Shown one piece after another: positions 35,992 through 46,279 of a DNA stretch of 64,000 nt. The stretch spans positions 44,604 to 108,603 of the forward strand of contig JAFLVJ010000006.1 in assembly GCA_022508375.1 (NCBI GenBank), written 5' to 3'. Under the pieces are notes generated by a model, which was given only the letters and a program-made list of their open reading frames with translations, ran no database searches and had not been told where the DNA came from. How positions within the stretch are numbered: the stretch's first letter is position 1; every line of letters begins with the position of its first letter. The position numbers and the translations under genes were made by a program. This DNA comes from Clostridiales bacterium. GTDB taxonomy: Bacteria > Bacillota > Clostridia > Christensenellales > CAG-314.

Positions 35992-36855
35992 CTACTCCAC
36001 AAGTTTTGATTGGGGCGAAGTGGGGTCGAAGGTATCCTCAACACCGAAGTTGGGATGTAGCGACAGTACGCTGTAGGTGTCGGGCAACTCTCGCGGACTG
36101 TAACCCGTAGTTGACTTGAATACTCGGTTGAAGTTGCGTATCGTGCCAAATCCGCAGGATATGGCAACAGTTGTCATGGACACTTCATTTGCCTTGATGA
36201 GTTCAATAGCCTTTTCTACGCGCACGAGGTTAAGGTATTGTGTAAAGGTCATACCCGCCATCTGCTTGAAAAACTTGGAAAAGTACGAAACGCTAAGCGC
36301 CGAGAAACGCGCCGCGTCAACAATGGTGTATTTGCCGTAATTTTCGTCAATATCTTCCAGTAGCCGTTTGTAGCGGACTTGCATATAATTGGTATCGCTA
36401 CGGGATTCTATCGTTTCTTCTTTCAGGAAGATATCCAGCATCAACCGTTCGATGCGGTTGTTTGCCGAAAGCGCCTCAAGGCGCGACTTACTACGTAAAT
36501 CGGCGGAAATGCTTGCGTAAATTTCGTCAAAAAGATATTTCCCGTTCAGAACCGGTGAACACAGTCTTTTATTGCCAACGATGTCGTGAATGGGTTTGCT
36601 TTGAAATATAAAGAAAGATAGCGTACTGTCTTCGGTACTTGTAATCTGATGTATTGCAGATGACGGAATAAGGATACTTTGTCCTTCGGTAAGCTCATAT
36701 AACTTGTTTTCTACGTTAAAAGTTGCTTGCCCGTTATCTATTACTACCAGTTCAAGCTCGGTGTGCCAGTGGGGTTGGTTGTTGACGTTACGGTATTTGC
36801 CCGTCCACACGCGTTCTTCGCCGTCGTAGTGTCGGATTTCCTTTTTTACAATCAT
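35992..36855 (-). CDS. AraC-family regulator with cupin sensor domain
   Basis: 287 residues. ATG 36855 is chosen because GGAGG lies six bases upstream; the longer frame to 36906 is unsupported. N-terminal cupin half (QPHWHTELELVVIDNGQATF) probably binds a sugar. The C-terminal double HTH has ARFSALSVSYFSKFFKQMAGMTFTQYL and the signature CGFGTIRNFNRVFKSTTGYSPREL. Divergent from the galactose operon, hence the likely regulator of it, or of the lost beta-galactosidase upstream of galK. Confidence 0.9.
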   Translation of the reverse strand: MIVKKEIRHYDGEERVWTGKYRNVNNQPHWHTELELVVIDNGQATFNVENKLYELTEGQSILIPSSAIHQITSTEDSTLSFFIFQSKPIHDIVGNKRLCSPVLNGKYLFDEIYASISADLRSKSRLEALSANNRIERLMLDIFLKEETIESRSDTNYMQVRYKRLLEDIDENYGKYTIVDAARFSALSVSYFSKFFKQMAGMTFTQYLNLVRVEKAIELIKANEVSMTTVAISCGFGTIRNFNRVFKSTTGYSPRELPDTYSVLSLHPNFGVEDTFDPTSPQSKLVE

Positions 36856-36976
36856 TTGCGCCCTCCTGCCTTTATTGAGATGCTGAACATCACTTTCACT
36901 GCGCAACTAGCAGAATTTTCATGCTTTTATTGTATTATAGACAGCTGTAAATGTCCATAGTTCCGTTAAATTTTTC

Positions 36977-37005
36977 TTGAATAAGCCATTATCGGGTGTT
37001 ATGAT
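36977..37005 (+). promoter_or_regulatory. Promoter upstream of the galactose operon
   Basis: TTGAAT, 17 bases, TATGAT. It stands 205 bases before galK, with the beta-galactosidase remnant in between, so it may once have driven that gene and now drive galKTEM. Confidence 0.6.
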
Positions 37006-37059
37006 GTTGTTAATCTGAAAAATCATAAAAAAATAATAAATAGAGAAAATAATGAAACT

Positions 37060-37190
37060 AATTACCAAACACGACGACGGATACCTACTACGGCGAAGCA
37101 ATGGCAGTTGTCAAGGCGGGCGAAAATGGTTTCAAACTCAAAGCAACTGACGGCAACTTGAGCGGAGAGGCTTGCGTTGTTGTCAAATAA
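37060..37190 (+). pseudogene. C-terminal remnant of a GH2-type beta-galactosidase
   Basis: A frame with no start reads YYGEAMAVVKAGENG ... LSGEACVVVK and stops with TAA at 37188-37190. G-E-A-x-A-V-V-x-A-G followed by a short strand domain is typical of the last Ig-like module of GH2 beta-galactosidases. An ATG in a different frame at 37052 sits between the promoter and this tail, as if an internal deletion joined both ends of one gene. Confidence 0.5.
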
Positions 37191-37209
37191 GTTTCGATAC
37201 AAGGACAGT

Positions 37210-38373
37210 ATGGATAAAAGTATGACGGACATTAAGTCTGTATTTCAACAAAAATTCGGTGCTTTACCCGAAGCAATCTATTCCGCCGCAGGCAGGGTTA
37301 ACCTTATCGGTGAGCACGTGGACTATTGTGGAGGCAAGGTTTTGCCTGCAGCGCTTAGTCTCAAGTGCCGCGTTGCCGTACGCACAAACGGCACCAACAT
37401 CATGCGTATTGCAGCTACAAGCATTGCGCTAACGGCGGATATCGATTTGAGCGATACGTCCCGATACAAAAACCTGAAATGGGGTAGTTACCAGGCGGGT
37501 GTTGCCGACGAACTTAAGAAGGCGGGTTACAACCTTGTAGGCTGTGACATACTGTACGACTGCTCCGTTCCGTTCGGTTCGGGACTGTCGTCCTCTGCCG
37601 CGATAGAGGTTGCAACGGCTTATGCTCTTGCAAAGTTAGGTGGCAATCCAATAGACAAGGTTCAATTGGCAGTGCTATGCAAAGCTGCGGAAAACAACTA
37701 CTGTGGCGTTAATTGTGGCATCATGGACCAATTTGCTTCGGCAAACGGCAAGGCGGGACATGCGGTTTTACTTAACTGCTCAACGCTTGAGTACGATTAC
37801 GTTCCGCTTGACCTCAAGGATTGCGTATTGGTTCTTGCCAACTGCAACAAACCGCACAATCTGGTGGAAAGCAAGTACAACGAACGTAGGGCGGAAGTGG
37901 AAACGGCGCTCAGATTGTTGCAACGTCAATATGACGTGGCTAATCTTGCCGACCTTTCGCCAAGTCAGGTTGAGCAGTACCGCGCGCATTTGCCCGATGT
38001 AATTTATCGCAGGGCAAGGCACGTAGTAACGGAGTGCGAACGTGTAAAAAACAGCGTTGAAGCGCTTAAGTGTGGCGATCTTGTTGCGTTTGGTCGCATA
38101 CTCAATCAATCGCACGTTTCATTAAGTCGCGACTATGAAGTGACGGGCGCGGAGTTGGACGCGCTTGCACAGTCAGCCTGGGAGCGCGAAGAGTGTCTCG
38201 GCTCACGCATGACAGGCGCAGGCTTCGGCGGTTGTACTGTCAGCCTTGTCAAAAAGTCAGACATACAGTCATTTATTGCGGGTGTACAGGAACAATATAC
38301 TAGAAAAATCGGACACGGCGCCGTATTTTACGTTGCGGAAATCGCAGACGGTATAATAGAAGAGGTTATATGA
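37210..38373 (+). CDS. galK: Galactokinase
   Basis: Phosphorylates galactose to galactose-1-phosphate, first step of the Leloir pathway. 387 residues, the family length. Substrate signature GRVNLIGEHVDYCGGKVLPAA, ATP-binding GHMP motif PFGSGLSSSAAIEVA, and third motif GAGFGGCTVSLV are intact. ATG 37210 is chosen (AAGGA upstream). First gene of galK-galT-galE-galM; it overlaps galT by four bases. Confidence 0.97.
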   Translation: MDKSMTDIKSVFQQKFGALPEAIYSAAGRVNLIGEHVDYCGGKVLPAALSLKCRVAVRTNGTNIMRIAATSIALTADIDLSDTSRYKNLKWGSYQAGVADELKKAGYNLVGCDILYDCSVPFGSGLSSSAAIEVATAYALAKLGGNPIDKVQLAVLCKAAENNYCGVNCGIMDQFASANGKAGHAVLLNCSTLEYDYVPLDLKDCVLVLANCNKPHNLVESKYNERRAEVETALRLLQRQYDVANLADLSPSQVEQYRAHLPDVIYRRARHVVTECERVKNSVEALKCGDLVAFGRILNQSHVSLSRDYEVTGAELDALAQSAWEREECLGSRMTGAGFGGCTVSLVKKSDIQSFIAGVQEQYTRKIGHGAVFYVAEIADGIIEEVI

Positions 38374-39848
38374 CGTTAAACGGTTACATTGCTCAACTTG
38401 TCGCATATGCGGTCAAGTATCTTGGTCTTTCACCGCGCGACGCGGTTTACGCGCGCAATCGAATATTGGATATACTGGAGCAGGTTAGCTATACTGATGA
38501 GCCATTTGATAACGTTCCGGTGCTTCCCGACTCGATACTTGGCGGTATTTTTGCCTGCCTTGAACAGGACGGACGTGAATTCGACAGAGCGACCCTCGGC
38601 GAAAAACTGATGGACGCCGTCATGCTGCGCCCCGGTGAGCATGAGGCAATCTTTCGCGAAAAGTATCAACAGGGTCCTGCGCAAGCAACACAGTGGGCAT
38701 ACGACTACGCCATTCATTCGGACTACGTGAAAAAGAGTGCCATAGACAAAAACATCAAGTGGCATGCGGATAACGGACTGGAAATCACCATCAATTTGAG
38801 CAAGCCGGAGAAAAACAACAAGGACTTGCAAAAGCAACTGGACGTGCAAAGCACCGATTACCCCAAGTGCGCCATTTGTCGCGAAAACGAGGGTTACGAG
38901 CGCAGAGGTTTTTCCCGTCGCAATATGCGCACGCTATCATTACGTCTTGCAGGCGAGGATTGGTTTTGGCAATATTCGCCTTATGCCTATTTCAACGAAC
39001 ACGGCATAGCCATTGCAGTGGAGCACTCGCCCATGAAACTGGACGACAGGACAGTGGAGCGACTTTTCGACTTCGTGGAGCAGTTTCCGCATTACTTTAT
39101 CGGCAACAATGCGCCGTTGCCACGTGTGGGCGGTTCAATCCTCATGCACGATCACTATCAAGGCGGTAAGGAAACGCTACCCATGCAAAAAGCAGGTATC
39201 CGCATTTCCTTGACTTCAAGCAAATACCGTGATATAAATGTGGGGGTTGTAAATTGGCCCGGTACGGCATTGAGATTGCAAGGTAGCAACCGAAAGCATA
39301 TTTCCAAGCTGGCGTATGAAATTGCAACTGCTTGGAAAACTTATGAAAATGCGGATATCGACATTTTGCCCTTTACGGGGGATGTTGCACACAACACGGC
39401 AAGCTGTATTGCTCGCAAGACGAATGACGGTTATATTCTCGATATGATCTTGCGAAATAACCGCACAAGCGAGCGCTATCCTGACGGCATTTTCCATGCA
39501 CACAGGGAGTATCACCACATAAAGAGCGAGTCTATCGGCTTGATTGAGGCGATGGGACTGTTTATTCTACCCGCAAGGCTCAAGCGTCAACTTGCGCTTG
39601 TCAAGCAGCTGATGATGGGACAGGACGTAGAAATGACGGACGATATGCAAATCTTTGCTCCTATGATTGCAAAGCTGGTTACTAAGCCCGTTTCCGCACA
39701 ACAGGCGGAACGTATCATGAAAGGCGAAATAGAGCATATTTGCCACGACATTCTCGTTAACACTGCCGTATTTAAGAGGGACGCCGCGGGCGATAAGGCG
39801 CTTACGGAATTTTTACAACTAAACGGATTGACAATAACAAAGAGGTGA
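38370..39848 (+). CDS. galT: UDP-glucose/hexose-1-phosphate uridylyltransferase, GalT class II
   Basis: 492 residues, matching the long Firmicute GalT type (about 490) rather than the 350-residue E. coli type. It exchanges UMP between UDP-glucose and galactose-1-phosphate. Visible family segments: [32 protein letters not shown] and [13 protein letters not shown] with the His-rich stretch. ATGA overlap with galK. Confidence 0.95.
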   Translation: MTLNGYIAQLVAYAVKYLGLSPRDAVYARNRILDILEQVSYTDEPFDNVPVLPDSILGGIFACLEQDGREFDRATLGEKLMDAVMLRPGEHEAIFREKYQQGPAQATQWAYDYAIHSDYVKKSAIDKNIKWHADNGLEITINLSKPEKNNKDLQKQLDVQSTDYPKCAICRENEGYERRGFSRRNMRTLSLRLAGEDWFWQYSPYAYFNEHGIAIAVEHSPMKLDDRTVERLFDFVEQFPHYFIGNNAPLPRVGGSILMHDHYQGGKETLPMQKAGIRISLTSSKYRDINVGVVNWPGTALRLQGSNRKHISKLAYEIATAWKTYENADIDILPFTGDVAHNTASCIARKTNDGYILDMILRNNRTSERYPDGIFHAHREYHHIKSESIGLIEAMGLFILPARLKRQLALVKQLMMGQDVEMTDDMQIFAPMIAKLVTKPVSAQQAERIMKGEIEHICHDILVNTAVFKRDAAGDKALTEFLQLNGLTITKR

Positions 39849-39853
39849 AATAT

Positions 39854-40864
39854 ATGACAATTTTAGTGACGGGTGGCGCAGGCTATATCGGTTCGCACAC
39901 TGTGGTTGAGTTGCTCAACATCGGTTACGACGTCGTTGTAATCGACAACCTTTCAAACGCCAGTCGCAAGGCGGTGGAGCGCGTGGAGCAGATTACGGGT
40001 AAAAAAGTTTGCTTTTACGAAAACGACGTTCGCGACAAACTAGCGCTCGAACGCATCTTTACCGCGCACGAGATCGACTGGGTTATCCACTTTGCAGGAC
40101 TCAAGGCGGTGGGCGAAAGTGTCGAAAAACCGCTCGAATACTACGACAACAACATCGGCTCAACTCTTGTTCTTATTGAAACAATGAAGAAGTACGGTGT
40201 AAAGAAAATAGTGTTCTCGTCGTCGGCTACGGTATATGGCACTCCGCAAAGACTTCCGCTTGACGAAACCTGTCAAACGGGCGGAACCACCAACCCCTAC
40301 GGTACCTCCAAGTACATGCAGGAGTTAATATTGCGCGACGTCTATACTGCTGATAACGAATGGACAGTTGTACTACTTAGGTACTTTAACCCCGTTGGTG
40401 CGCACGAAAGTGGGCTTATAGGCGAGGATCCCAAGGGTATTCCCAACAACCTCACGCCGTATATTGCCAAGGTGGCAATAGGCGAACTCAAGGAAATCGG
40501 CGTGTTCGGCAACGACTACCCGACGCACGACGGTACGGGCGTTCGCGACTATATCCACGTTGTTGACCTTGCCAAGGGGCACGTTGCCGCCATTGACTCA
40601 CTCAACAAAGCCGGCGTTTACGTCTATAACTTGGGTACGGGCGTGGGGTACAGCGTTTTGGACGTCATTCACGCATTCGAAAAGGCGTGCGGACACAAAT
40701 TACCCTATTCGATTAAGCCACGCAGAGCGGGAGATATCGCCGCAAGCTATACAAACGCCGACAAAGCGAAAAAAGAATTGCACTGGGTGGCAAAGCTGGG
40801 CATAGACGACATGTGCGCCTCCTTGTGGAATTGGCAAAAAAAGAATCCCAACGGATATAACTGA
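39854..40864 (+). CDS. galE: UDP-glucose 4-epimerase
   Basis: 336 residues. NAD-binding [17 protein letters not shown] at the N-terminus, SSSATVYG and the catalytic YGTSKYMQE (Y-x-x-x-K), and the [19 protein letters not shown] segment ([17 protein letters not shown]). Interconverts UDP-galactose and UDP-glucose. ATG 39854 is chosen because GAGGTG lies upstream; GTG 39845 is possible but too close to the ribosome site. Confidence 0.97.
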   Translation: MTILVTGGAGYIGSHTVVELLNIGYDVVVIDNLSNASRKAVERVEQITGKKVCFYENDVRDKLALERIFTAHEIDWVIHFAGLKAVGESVEKPLEYYDNNIGSTLVLIETMKKYGVKKIVFSSSATVYGTPQRLPLDETCQTGGTTNPYGTSKYMQELILRDVYTADNEWTVVLLRYFNPVGAHESGLIGEDPKGIPNNLTPYIAKVAIGELKEIGVFGNDYPTHDGTGVRDYIHVVDLAKGHVAAIDSLNKAGVYVYNLGTGVGYSVLDVIHAFEKACGHKLPYSIKPRRAGDIAASYTNADKAKKELHWVAKLGIDDMCASLWNWQKKNPNGYN

Positions 40865-41841
40865 TGAAAAATTACCCCAAACAAACTATATACAACATAG
40901 GTAGCGATTGCCTTGAAGTGGGCATTTCCGACGTCGGCGCGTGCTTACAGTATATTCGGCTAAAAACACCTAACGGTTACCGTGACATGTGTCTTGGATT
41001 CAATTCGCTGCAAGACCGTATCGAAAGCGAAACGTATTGCGGTGCGGTTATCGGAAGAATCAGCAACCGCATAGCTAACGCGCAATATACGTTAAACGGT
41101 CAAACTTATAAGTTAACGCCAAACAATGGCACCAACACGCTTCACGGCGGAGTGGAGGGGTTTGACAGCCGTTTATTTGACGTATGCGAAAGGGACAATT
41201 GTGTGCAGATGACGCTCATCAGTCCCGACGGCGATCAGGGTTTTGGCGGAACGTTGAAGTTTACGGTGACTTTTTGCGTGCAGGGCAACGCGTTGGACGT
41301 GACGTTTCATGCAGTGAGCGATAGCGATACCGTTTGGGCGCCTACCATGCACCCCTATTTCAACTTGGGCTGTGCTGACGGTATTTTCGACACGGTGTTG
41401 CAAATCAACGCCAATGAATACACGCCAATGGACGACAGGCAGATACCGACAGGCGAAGTTGCGCCCGTTAAAGGTACTGTTTTCGACTTTACAATGCCTA
41501 AAGCCATCGGTAAGGACTTCGATTTGGCAAGTGGACCGCTTGCGCGCACGCATGGATACGACCACAATTTCGTGCTTAACGGTGAGCACGCGGTTACCGC
41601 TTACAATACGTCAAGCGGCGTAAAAATGGATATCTACACAAATCTACCCGGTTTACAGTTTTACTCAGGCAATTACTTTAAGGGTCGCAACGGTGATAAG
41701 GAATACAAACCGTTTGACGGATTTGCGTTGGAACCGCAGTTTTTCCCCAATTCGGTAAATCAACAAGGCTTTAAAAAACCGCTGCTTAAAGCGGGCGAGC
41801 CGAAGCAATATTATATCCGCTATGTTTTCAATAACATTTAG
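40864..41841 (+). CDS. galM: Aldose 1-epimerase (mutarotase)
   Basis: 325 residues. Interconverts alpha and beta anomers of galactose. Family motifs: GRISNRIANAQY, NTLHGGVEGFD, TMHPYFNL with catalytic His, GYDHNFVL, and the catalytic Glu in FALEPQFFPN. Start codon overlaps the galE stop by one base. Ends at a terminator. Confidence 0.95.
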   Translation: MKNYPKQTIYNIGSDCLEVGISDVGACLQYIRLKTPNGYRDMCLGFNSLQDRIESETYCGAVIGRISNRIANAQYTLNGQTYKLTPNNGTNTLHGGVEGFDSRLFDVCERDNCVQMTLISPDGDQGFGGTLKFTVTFCVQGNALDVTFHAVSDSDTVWAPTMHPYFNLGCADGIFDTVLQINANEYTPMDDRQIPTGEVAPVKGTVFDFTMPKAIGKDFDLASGPLARTHGYDHNFVLNGEHAVTAYNTSSGVKMDIYTNLPGLQFYSGNYFKGRNGDKEYKPFDGFALEPQFFPNSVNQQGFKKPLLKAGEPKQYYIRYVFNNI

Positions 41842-41896
41842 CGGCGCCGACTTGAAGATAATAATCGCAAATTGGTTACAAAGTAATACGTTTATA

Positions 41897-41933
41897 AAAA
41901 GTACGAACCTATACAACTTGGTTCGTGCTTTTT
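41897..41933 (+). terminator. Terminator of the galactose operon
   Basis: AAAGTACGAACC / GGTTCGTGCTTT with one G-T type pair, followed by a T run. Confidence 0.8.
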
Positions 41934-42015
41934 GTTACACAAGGCAATACATATTTTTTACACGTTTGCGTCAATTTTATATTACAACCGGTTGTTTGTG
42001 TCAAAATACATTTAC

Positions 42016-42044
42016 TTGACTTTTATTGCTATATTTGGTATGCT
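42016..42044 (+). promoter_or_regulatory. Promoter of the release-factor-like/helicase operon
   Basis: TTGACT, 17 bases, TATGCT; start codon 22 bases downstream of the -10 box. Confidence 0.7.
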
Positions 42045-42066
42045 CAATAGATAGGAAATAAAAATT

Positions 42067-43047
42067 ATGCAACAGTCGTTCTACCAAATCATACAAGCGT
42101 GCGAAACGGCGCTTTCGGATTTCGCCAAAACGCAAGAGCTACTGGAATATCCCGAGGTGCAGGCTGACAAGGCGTATTACCTGTCTTTGTTGAAAAAATA
42201 TAACGATCTGCAACGGTTGGATTCCAAGCTTTCGAAATTGAAGCGTTGTCTTGACGAACAGGATACCTTGACTCAGGCAATGAGTACCCTCAATGAGGAA
42301 GAAAAGTTGCTTGCAGTAGAGGAAATCGCCCTGTTACGCCAAGACGCCCTGTCGCTTGCGGACGTTATTTCCGAGCAGCTTGGTTGCAGTAACGCAACGG
42401 ACGCGGTATATTGCAGGTTGCTGTGTAACGACGGCGCTGCGAGGTACTGCGAGCAGTTGTTTGAGCTTGTTAAGCAGGATTTGCATAGCCGTGGCGCAAC
42501 GGTCAAGGACGTCAACGTTGAGATGAAAAAGGGCGAAATCGCCGAGATTTCTTTTACGGCGTCGGGACGTAACGTGCTTTCGCGACTTAGTGCACTTAGC
42601 GGAGTACACAAGGTTATTAACACGCCGTGTGAAGTTGTCCTTGCAGTCACCCCTGCCGAAAGCGTCGTCACTCTTGATGAAAAGGACGTCAAGATTGACT
42701 TGTTTCACTCCAGTGGGGCAGGCGGACAAAATATCAACAAGGTGGAAACGGCAGTACGCGCAACGCACCTTCCTACGGGGACGGTCGTGGTGTGTCAGGA
42801 CGAACGTTCACAACTCAAGAACAAACGTCGCGCTTTGGAAAACTTGGCAAAGCGCCTTGCCGAACAAAATGCCGAACTGGAAAAAAAGAGAATGGATGCC
42901 GACATAAAAAGGCAGTTAAAGCGTGTTTCTGTGCTTAGTTTTGGTGCAAACGGCGACTTTGTAGATAAGGTAAACGGTTTGCAAGGTCCACTCACACAGG
43001 AACAATTTACAACTTACGTTAATGCTATATTAGCAAAAGGAAACTGA
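42067..43047 (+). CDS. Divergent class-I release factor paralogue without codon-recognition motif
   Basis: 326 residues, about 30 shorter than RF1. The catalytic domain is clear: HSSGAGGQNINKVETAVRAT with GGQ at residues 219-221, then CQDERSQLKNKRRALENL. An N-terminal helical domain is present. The stretch where RF1 has the PAT/PVT tripeptide and the RIHTSA strand is missing: SGVHKVINTPCEVVLAVTPAES runs straight on. The RF1 domain-2 block GTGGDEA is also absent (LLCNDGAARY there). The C-terminus lacks the RTYNFP segment. It can probably catalyse peptide hydrolysis but is unlikely to read stop codons as RF1 does; ribosome rescue is one possibility. First gene of a four-gene operon. Confidence 0.8.
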   Translation: MQQSFYQIIQACETALSDFAKTQELLEYPEVQADKAYYLSLLKKYNDLQRLDSKLSKLKRCLDEQDTLTQAMSTLNEEEKLLAVEEIALLRQDALSLADVISEQLGCSNATDAVYCRLLCNDGAARYCEQLFELVKQDLHSRGATVKDVNVEMKKGEIAEISFTASGRNVLSRLSALSGVHKVINTPCEVVLAVTPAESVVTLDEKDVKIDLFHSSGAGGQNINKVETAVRATHLPTGTVVVCQDERSQLKNKRRALENLAKRLAEQNAELEKKRMDADIKRQLKRVSVLSFGANGDFVDKVNGLQGPLTQEQFTTYVNAILAKGN

Positions 43048-43048
43048 T

Positions 43049-45427
43049 TTGATACAACCGCAACAACTCACTCTCAATACGGATAAGATGCTTCTCTCCG
43101 GTCACCGCCGCGTGTATAAGACGGAGGGCTTTATTGCGCTCACGCGAAAGACGATGGCAATAGATACGTTCGTTTCCCGTGTGGCGGAGAGCATTTTTTA
43201 CGCGGGATTTTCCGCTCCGGAGGGCAACTGTATTGCTGTGGAAACGGATGACAAGGCTTACACCCTGTTTTTCCGTCAAAACCCAAGCGACCCGCGTTTG
43301 CGCCGTGGAGATTTGATTTTTTACAAGTTTATTTCCAACAAAAGCAACGAAGGTGGCGTTGACCGTGGGTTATCCGATTATCTGATTACCAATCCTAACG
43401 CCAAGGTAACCCTACGCGAGGCGTCGGAAGTAGCTCCCGAGCAGGACTTTGCCAAGATTTATCTTGTAAGTACCAGTGGGGCGATGAACTTCCCCTTGCT
43501 CAATGAAACTCAGCGCAAAATCGTCGAAACGGAAAACTCCAACATGTTGGTGCAGGGCGTTGCGGGCAGCGGTAAAACCAACGTCTGCGTGGAAAAGATT
43601 GTTTACTGTGCTTGTCGCAATTATCGCGGCAAGGTGCTATATACAACGTTTTCCCGCGCGCTACTCTCCGAAACGCAAAACAGAGTTTCGCAGTTTTTAC
43701 GCAATATCGAAGATTTTCTCGGCTATTACAAAAAGGGCAAAGTAATCTTTATTGACGAAAACCACAAACGCGCGATAGAAAACAAGTTGGGGATACTGTT
43801 CGACACGGACGACGACGGAAAGATTGTCGAATCGCTTGAGCGTATTTCGACGTTTTTGCGTGAAAAGGTCGATTATCTGCTGATAGAGGATATATATTCG
43901 CAATTTTTCACCAAAAAGCGCGCGGTTAACGAAAGCGAATTTTTGAGTGAATATCTTGCGCAACGCATGTCGGGCGCGCTAGACAAAATCAAGAACATTG
44001 CGCCGGAAATCGTCTATAAGGAAATTTACGGTATGATATTCGGCAAGTACGAGCCGGATGAACCTAAGGACATGATGTCGCGCGAGGAGTACTTCAACGC
44101 CCGAAGGGAAAGTTTTTCCCGCGCGGAGTGCGAAGTTATATACAACGTTGCGTGCGACTACGTCAATTATCTTGCCAAAAACAACCTCACGGATAACAAC
44201 CTGATGAGTCGCGAACTGCTTGGTGCGGTGGAGGAGCCGTTGTACTCGGTGGGAATCATCGACGAGGCGCAGGACTTTACTCAGGTTAATTTGTACCTTG
44301 TCAAGAAACTAAGTCGCAAACTGTTTTGTGTAGGTGACGCGTTGCAGATGATAAACCCATCCTACTTCAACTTTGGGTATGTCAAGCGCCTGATGTACGG
44401 TGACGTGACGGGCGTAAGCGAACTGAAACACAACTACCGTAGCACACAAACGATTGAAACAATAGCCGAAGCTTTGGGCGAACTTAACAGACAGCGTTTC
44501 GGCGTACACAGCTTTGTGTTGCGCGGTGAAAGCGTTCATTCCACAATGCCGTCGGCTGCCGTATTTGTCAAGGCGGACAACTTTGTCGAAAGTCTTACGG
44601 ACAGACGCTACGAAAACGTCACGGTAATAGTTTCGTCGCAAAGGAAGAAGGAACAGCTACGAAACGTGCTTCCCAAGACGGAAATTCTCACCGTTGCCGA
44701 GGCAAAAGGTCTAGAGCGTGATATCGTAGTGCTAGTGGACGTACTGACAGACAATATCGACAAGTGGAACTATCTTGAAAACATGACGCTCAACCGCAAA
44801 ACCGCCGACGAGAACTCGGTATTCAGGTATTATTTCAACCTGTTCTACGTTGGTATTTCGCGTGCAAAGCAGTACTTGTTTGTCTCGGAAAACGTCTATC
44901 CGCAAGCGTTTACGCAATTGTTCAATCAATGTTTCGAACGCAAAAACAAGCAGGAAACGCTCGCAAAGCTACTTGACGTCGTGGGCAAGATCGAACTGGA
45001 CGACGAAGAACTCATAGACCGTATCGACAAGTTCTGCGCCTTGGAGCAGTACGAAAACGCTCGATTTGCCGCGGACCGTTTATCTACCGACGAACTTCGC
45101 GAACAGCAACTTGCGCGTATATACGTTCACAAGGAGTATCTGCGTTACGGCAAGTATCGCGACGCCGGCGCCGAATACTGGAAGCGCGGTATGGATGCCG
45201 AAGCGCGCGAGATGTTTACCATTTCGGGGGACGAACAACTGTTTCCTTTGATGGATGCATGTCGGCAAGGCTCAGGCGTTTTGGACGTGGATATAGTACG
45301 GTTTTATCCGCTGGTTACGGATAACGATCTGGCAAAAAGACTGATTTTGGAAACGGTTCACAACGATTACAACGCAGTAATATCCAAGCAAAAACTTATT
45401 AACCAACTATTCAGAGGTACAAAATGA
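43049..45427 (+). CDS. UvrD/Rep-like superfamily 1 helicase
   Basis: 792 residues. TTG start at 43049 with AAAGGA nine bases upstream. Walker A GVAGSGKTN near residue 170, motif II IIDEAQDF near 404, LKHNYRST (motif IV region), VAEAKGLERDIVVL (motif V) and YVGISRAKQYLF (motif VI). Residues 1-150 are a distinct alpha/beta region and the last 170 residues a helical repeat extension (CALEQYENARFAADRL). It starts one base after the release-factor-like gene and overlaps the next gene by four bases. Target could be DNA or RNA; partners suggest a translation or repair context. Confidence 0.85.
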   Translation: MIQPQQLTLNTDKMLLSGHRRVYKTEGFIALTRKTMAIDTFVSRVAESIFYAGFSAPEGNCIAVETDDKAYTLFFRQNPSDPRLRRGDLIFYKFISNKSNEGGVDRGLSDYLITNPNAKVTLREASEVAPEQDFAKIYLVSTSGAMNFPLLNETQRKIVETENSNMLVQGVAGSGKTNVCVEKIVYCACRNYRGKVLYTTFSRALLSETQNRVSQFLRNIEDFLGYYKKGKVIFIDENHKRAIENKLGILFDTDDDGKIVESLERISTFLREKVDYLLIEDIYSQFFTKKRAVNESEFLSEYLAQRMSGALDKIKNIAPEIVYKEIYGMIFGKYEPDEPKDMMSREEYFNARRESFSRAECEVIYNVACDYVNYLAKNNLTDNNLMSRELLGAVEEPLYSVGIIDEAQDFTQVNLYLVKKLSRKLFCVGDALQMINPSYFNFGYVKRLMYGDVTGVSELKHNYRSTQTIETIAEALGELNRQRFGVHSFVLRGESVHSTMPSAAVFVKADNFVESLTDRRYENVTVIVSSQRKKEQLRNVLPKTEILTVAEAKGLERDIVVLVDVLTDNIDKWNYLENMTLNRKTADENSVFRYYFNLFYVGISRAKQYLFVSENVYPQAFTQLFNQCFERKNKQETLAKLLDVVGKIELDDEELIDRIDKFCALEQYENARFAADRLSTDELREQQLARIYVHKEYLRYGKYRDAGAEYWKRGMDAEAREMFTISGDEQLFPLMDACRQGSGVLDVDIVRFYPLVTDNDLAKRLILETVHNDYNAVISKQKLINQLFRGTK

Positions 45428-46143
45428 GTGACATCAACGATATCAAGCAACTAATAGACAGTTTTTCCGCCTATCGCAACGTGCTTTCGCCCTTGCAGGA
45501 AAGTTTGCATTCGCTCGCCGAAACCTACGCAGCTATTCGCGAAGATTTGGACAATCTTAGTAAGAGTCTTGCGGGTAACGCCGGCAGTCAACTGGAAAAG
45601 ATTCATTCCACGCTATCTCAACAGGCGAAGAGCGGTCAGGAACTTGTCCGTAAAATCGACGAGTACGCCGAATCGGGCGAAAAGTATTCGCGCGCGGTGG
45701 CAGATATGACCAAGCGTTTCGGTGAAATAGCAGATAAACTTTCCGCAATCGACCAGATAGAAAAGACTGCCGAGGCTATCATGGGCAGACTTGAGGAGCT
45801 TGTGGAAGAAAAACGTGCCTCCTACAATGTTAAGGAATTGCAACGCTCGTTGGATACCTACAACAAAAACGTGGAAAGAATCAGCGAATTTATCAACAAG
45901 GATATAGCTGCGGTTTTGCAACAGAACGCCGACAAGATCGAAAGTATTCGTCGTGAAAACGAAGCTTTGGCAACGGTAGTGGGCGAACAGGGTAAGGCGG
46001 TATCGGAACTTACCGCAATGTTTGCCGAAACGTCGGTGCTGTTACGTCAAGCCGTGGAAAAGGGCTCCGTCAACGAGGAGTATATTTTCGACGCGTTCGA
46101 CAAGTGGGCGGCAGACAGAAAAGTAAAAATTAGAAAGAAGTAG
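45424..46143 (+). CDS. Coiled-coil protein of the helicase operon
   Basis: 239 residues, almost wholly heptad-like helix (LESHSL...AETYAAIRED, QLEKIHSTLSQQAK, LQRSLDTYNKNVERISEF). No membrane helix or enzymatic motif. The start overlaps the helicase stop; AGAGG precedes it. It ends in a basic tail (DRKVKIRKK). Probably a structural or adaptor partner of the helicase or of the membrane protein downstream. Confidence 0.75.
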   Translation: MSDINDIKQLIDSFSAYRNVLSPLQESLHSLAETYAAIREDLDNLSKSLAGNAGSQLEKIHSTLSQQAKSGQELVRKIDEYAESGEKYSRAVADMTKRFGEIADKLSAIDQIEKTAEAIMGRLEELVEEKRASYNVKELQRSLDTYNKNVERISEFINKDIAAVLQQNADKIESIRRENEALATVVGEQGKAVSELTAMFAETSVLLRQAVEKGSVNEEYIFDAFDKWAADRKVKIRKK

Positions 46144-46279
46144 GAAACTCGCATATTCCACACAAAACGGCTTCACTTCATACGCTTTGCGTATTCGTTG
46201 CAGATTGTTTTGTAGTGGAACATGCTCGTTTATGTCATTAAATTGTGCATACTGTATTTCGGTATGCTTTTGGATTGTT

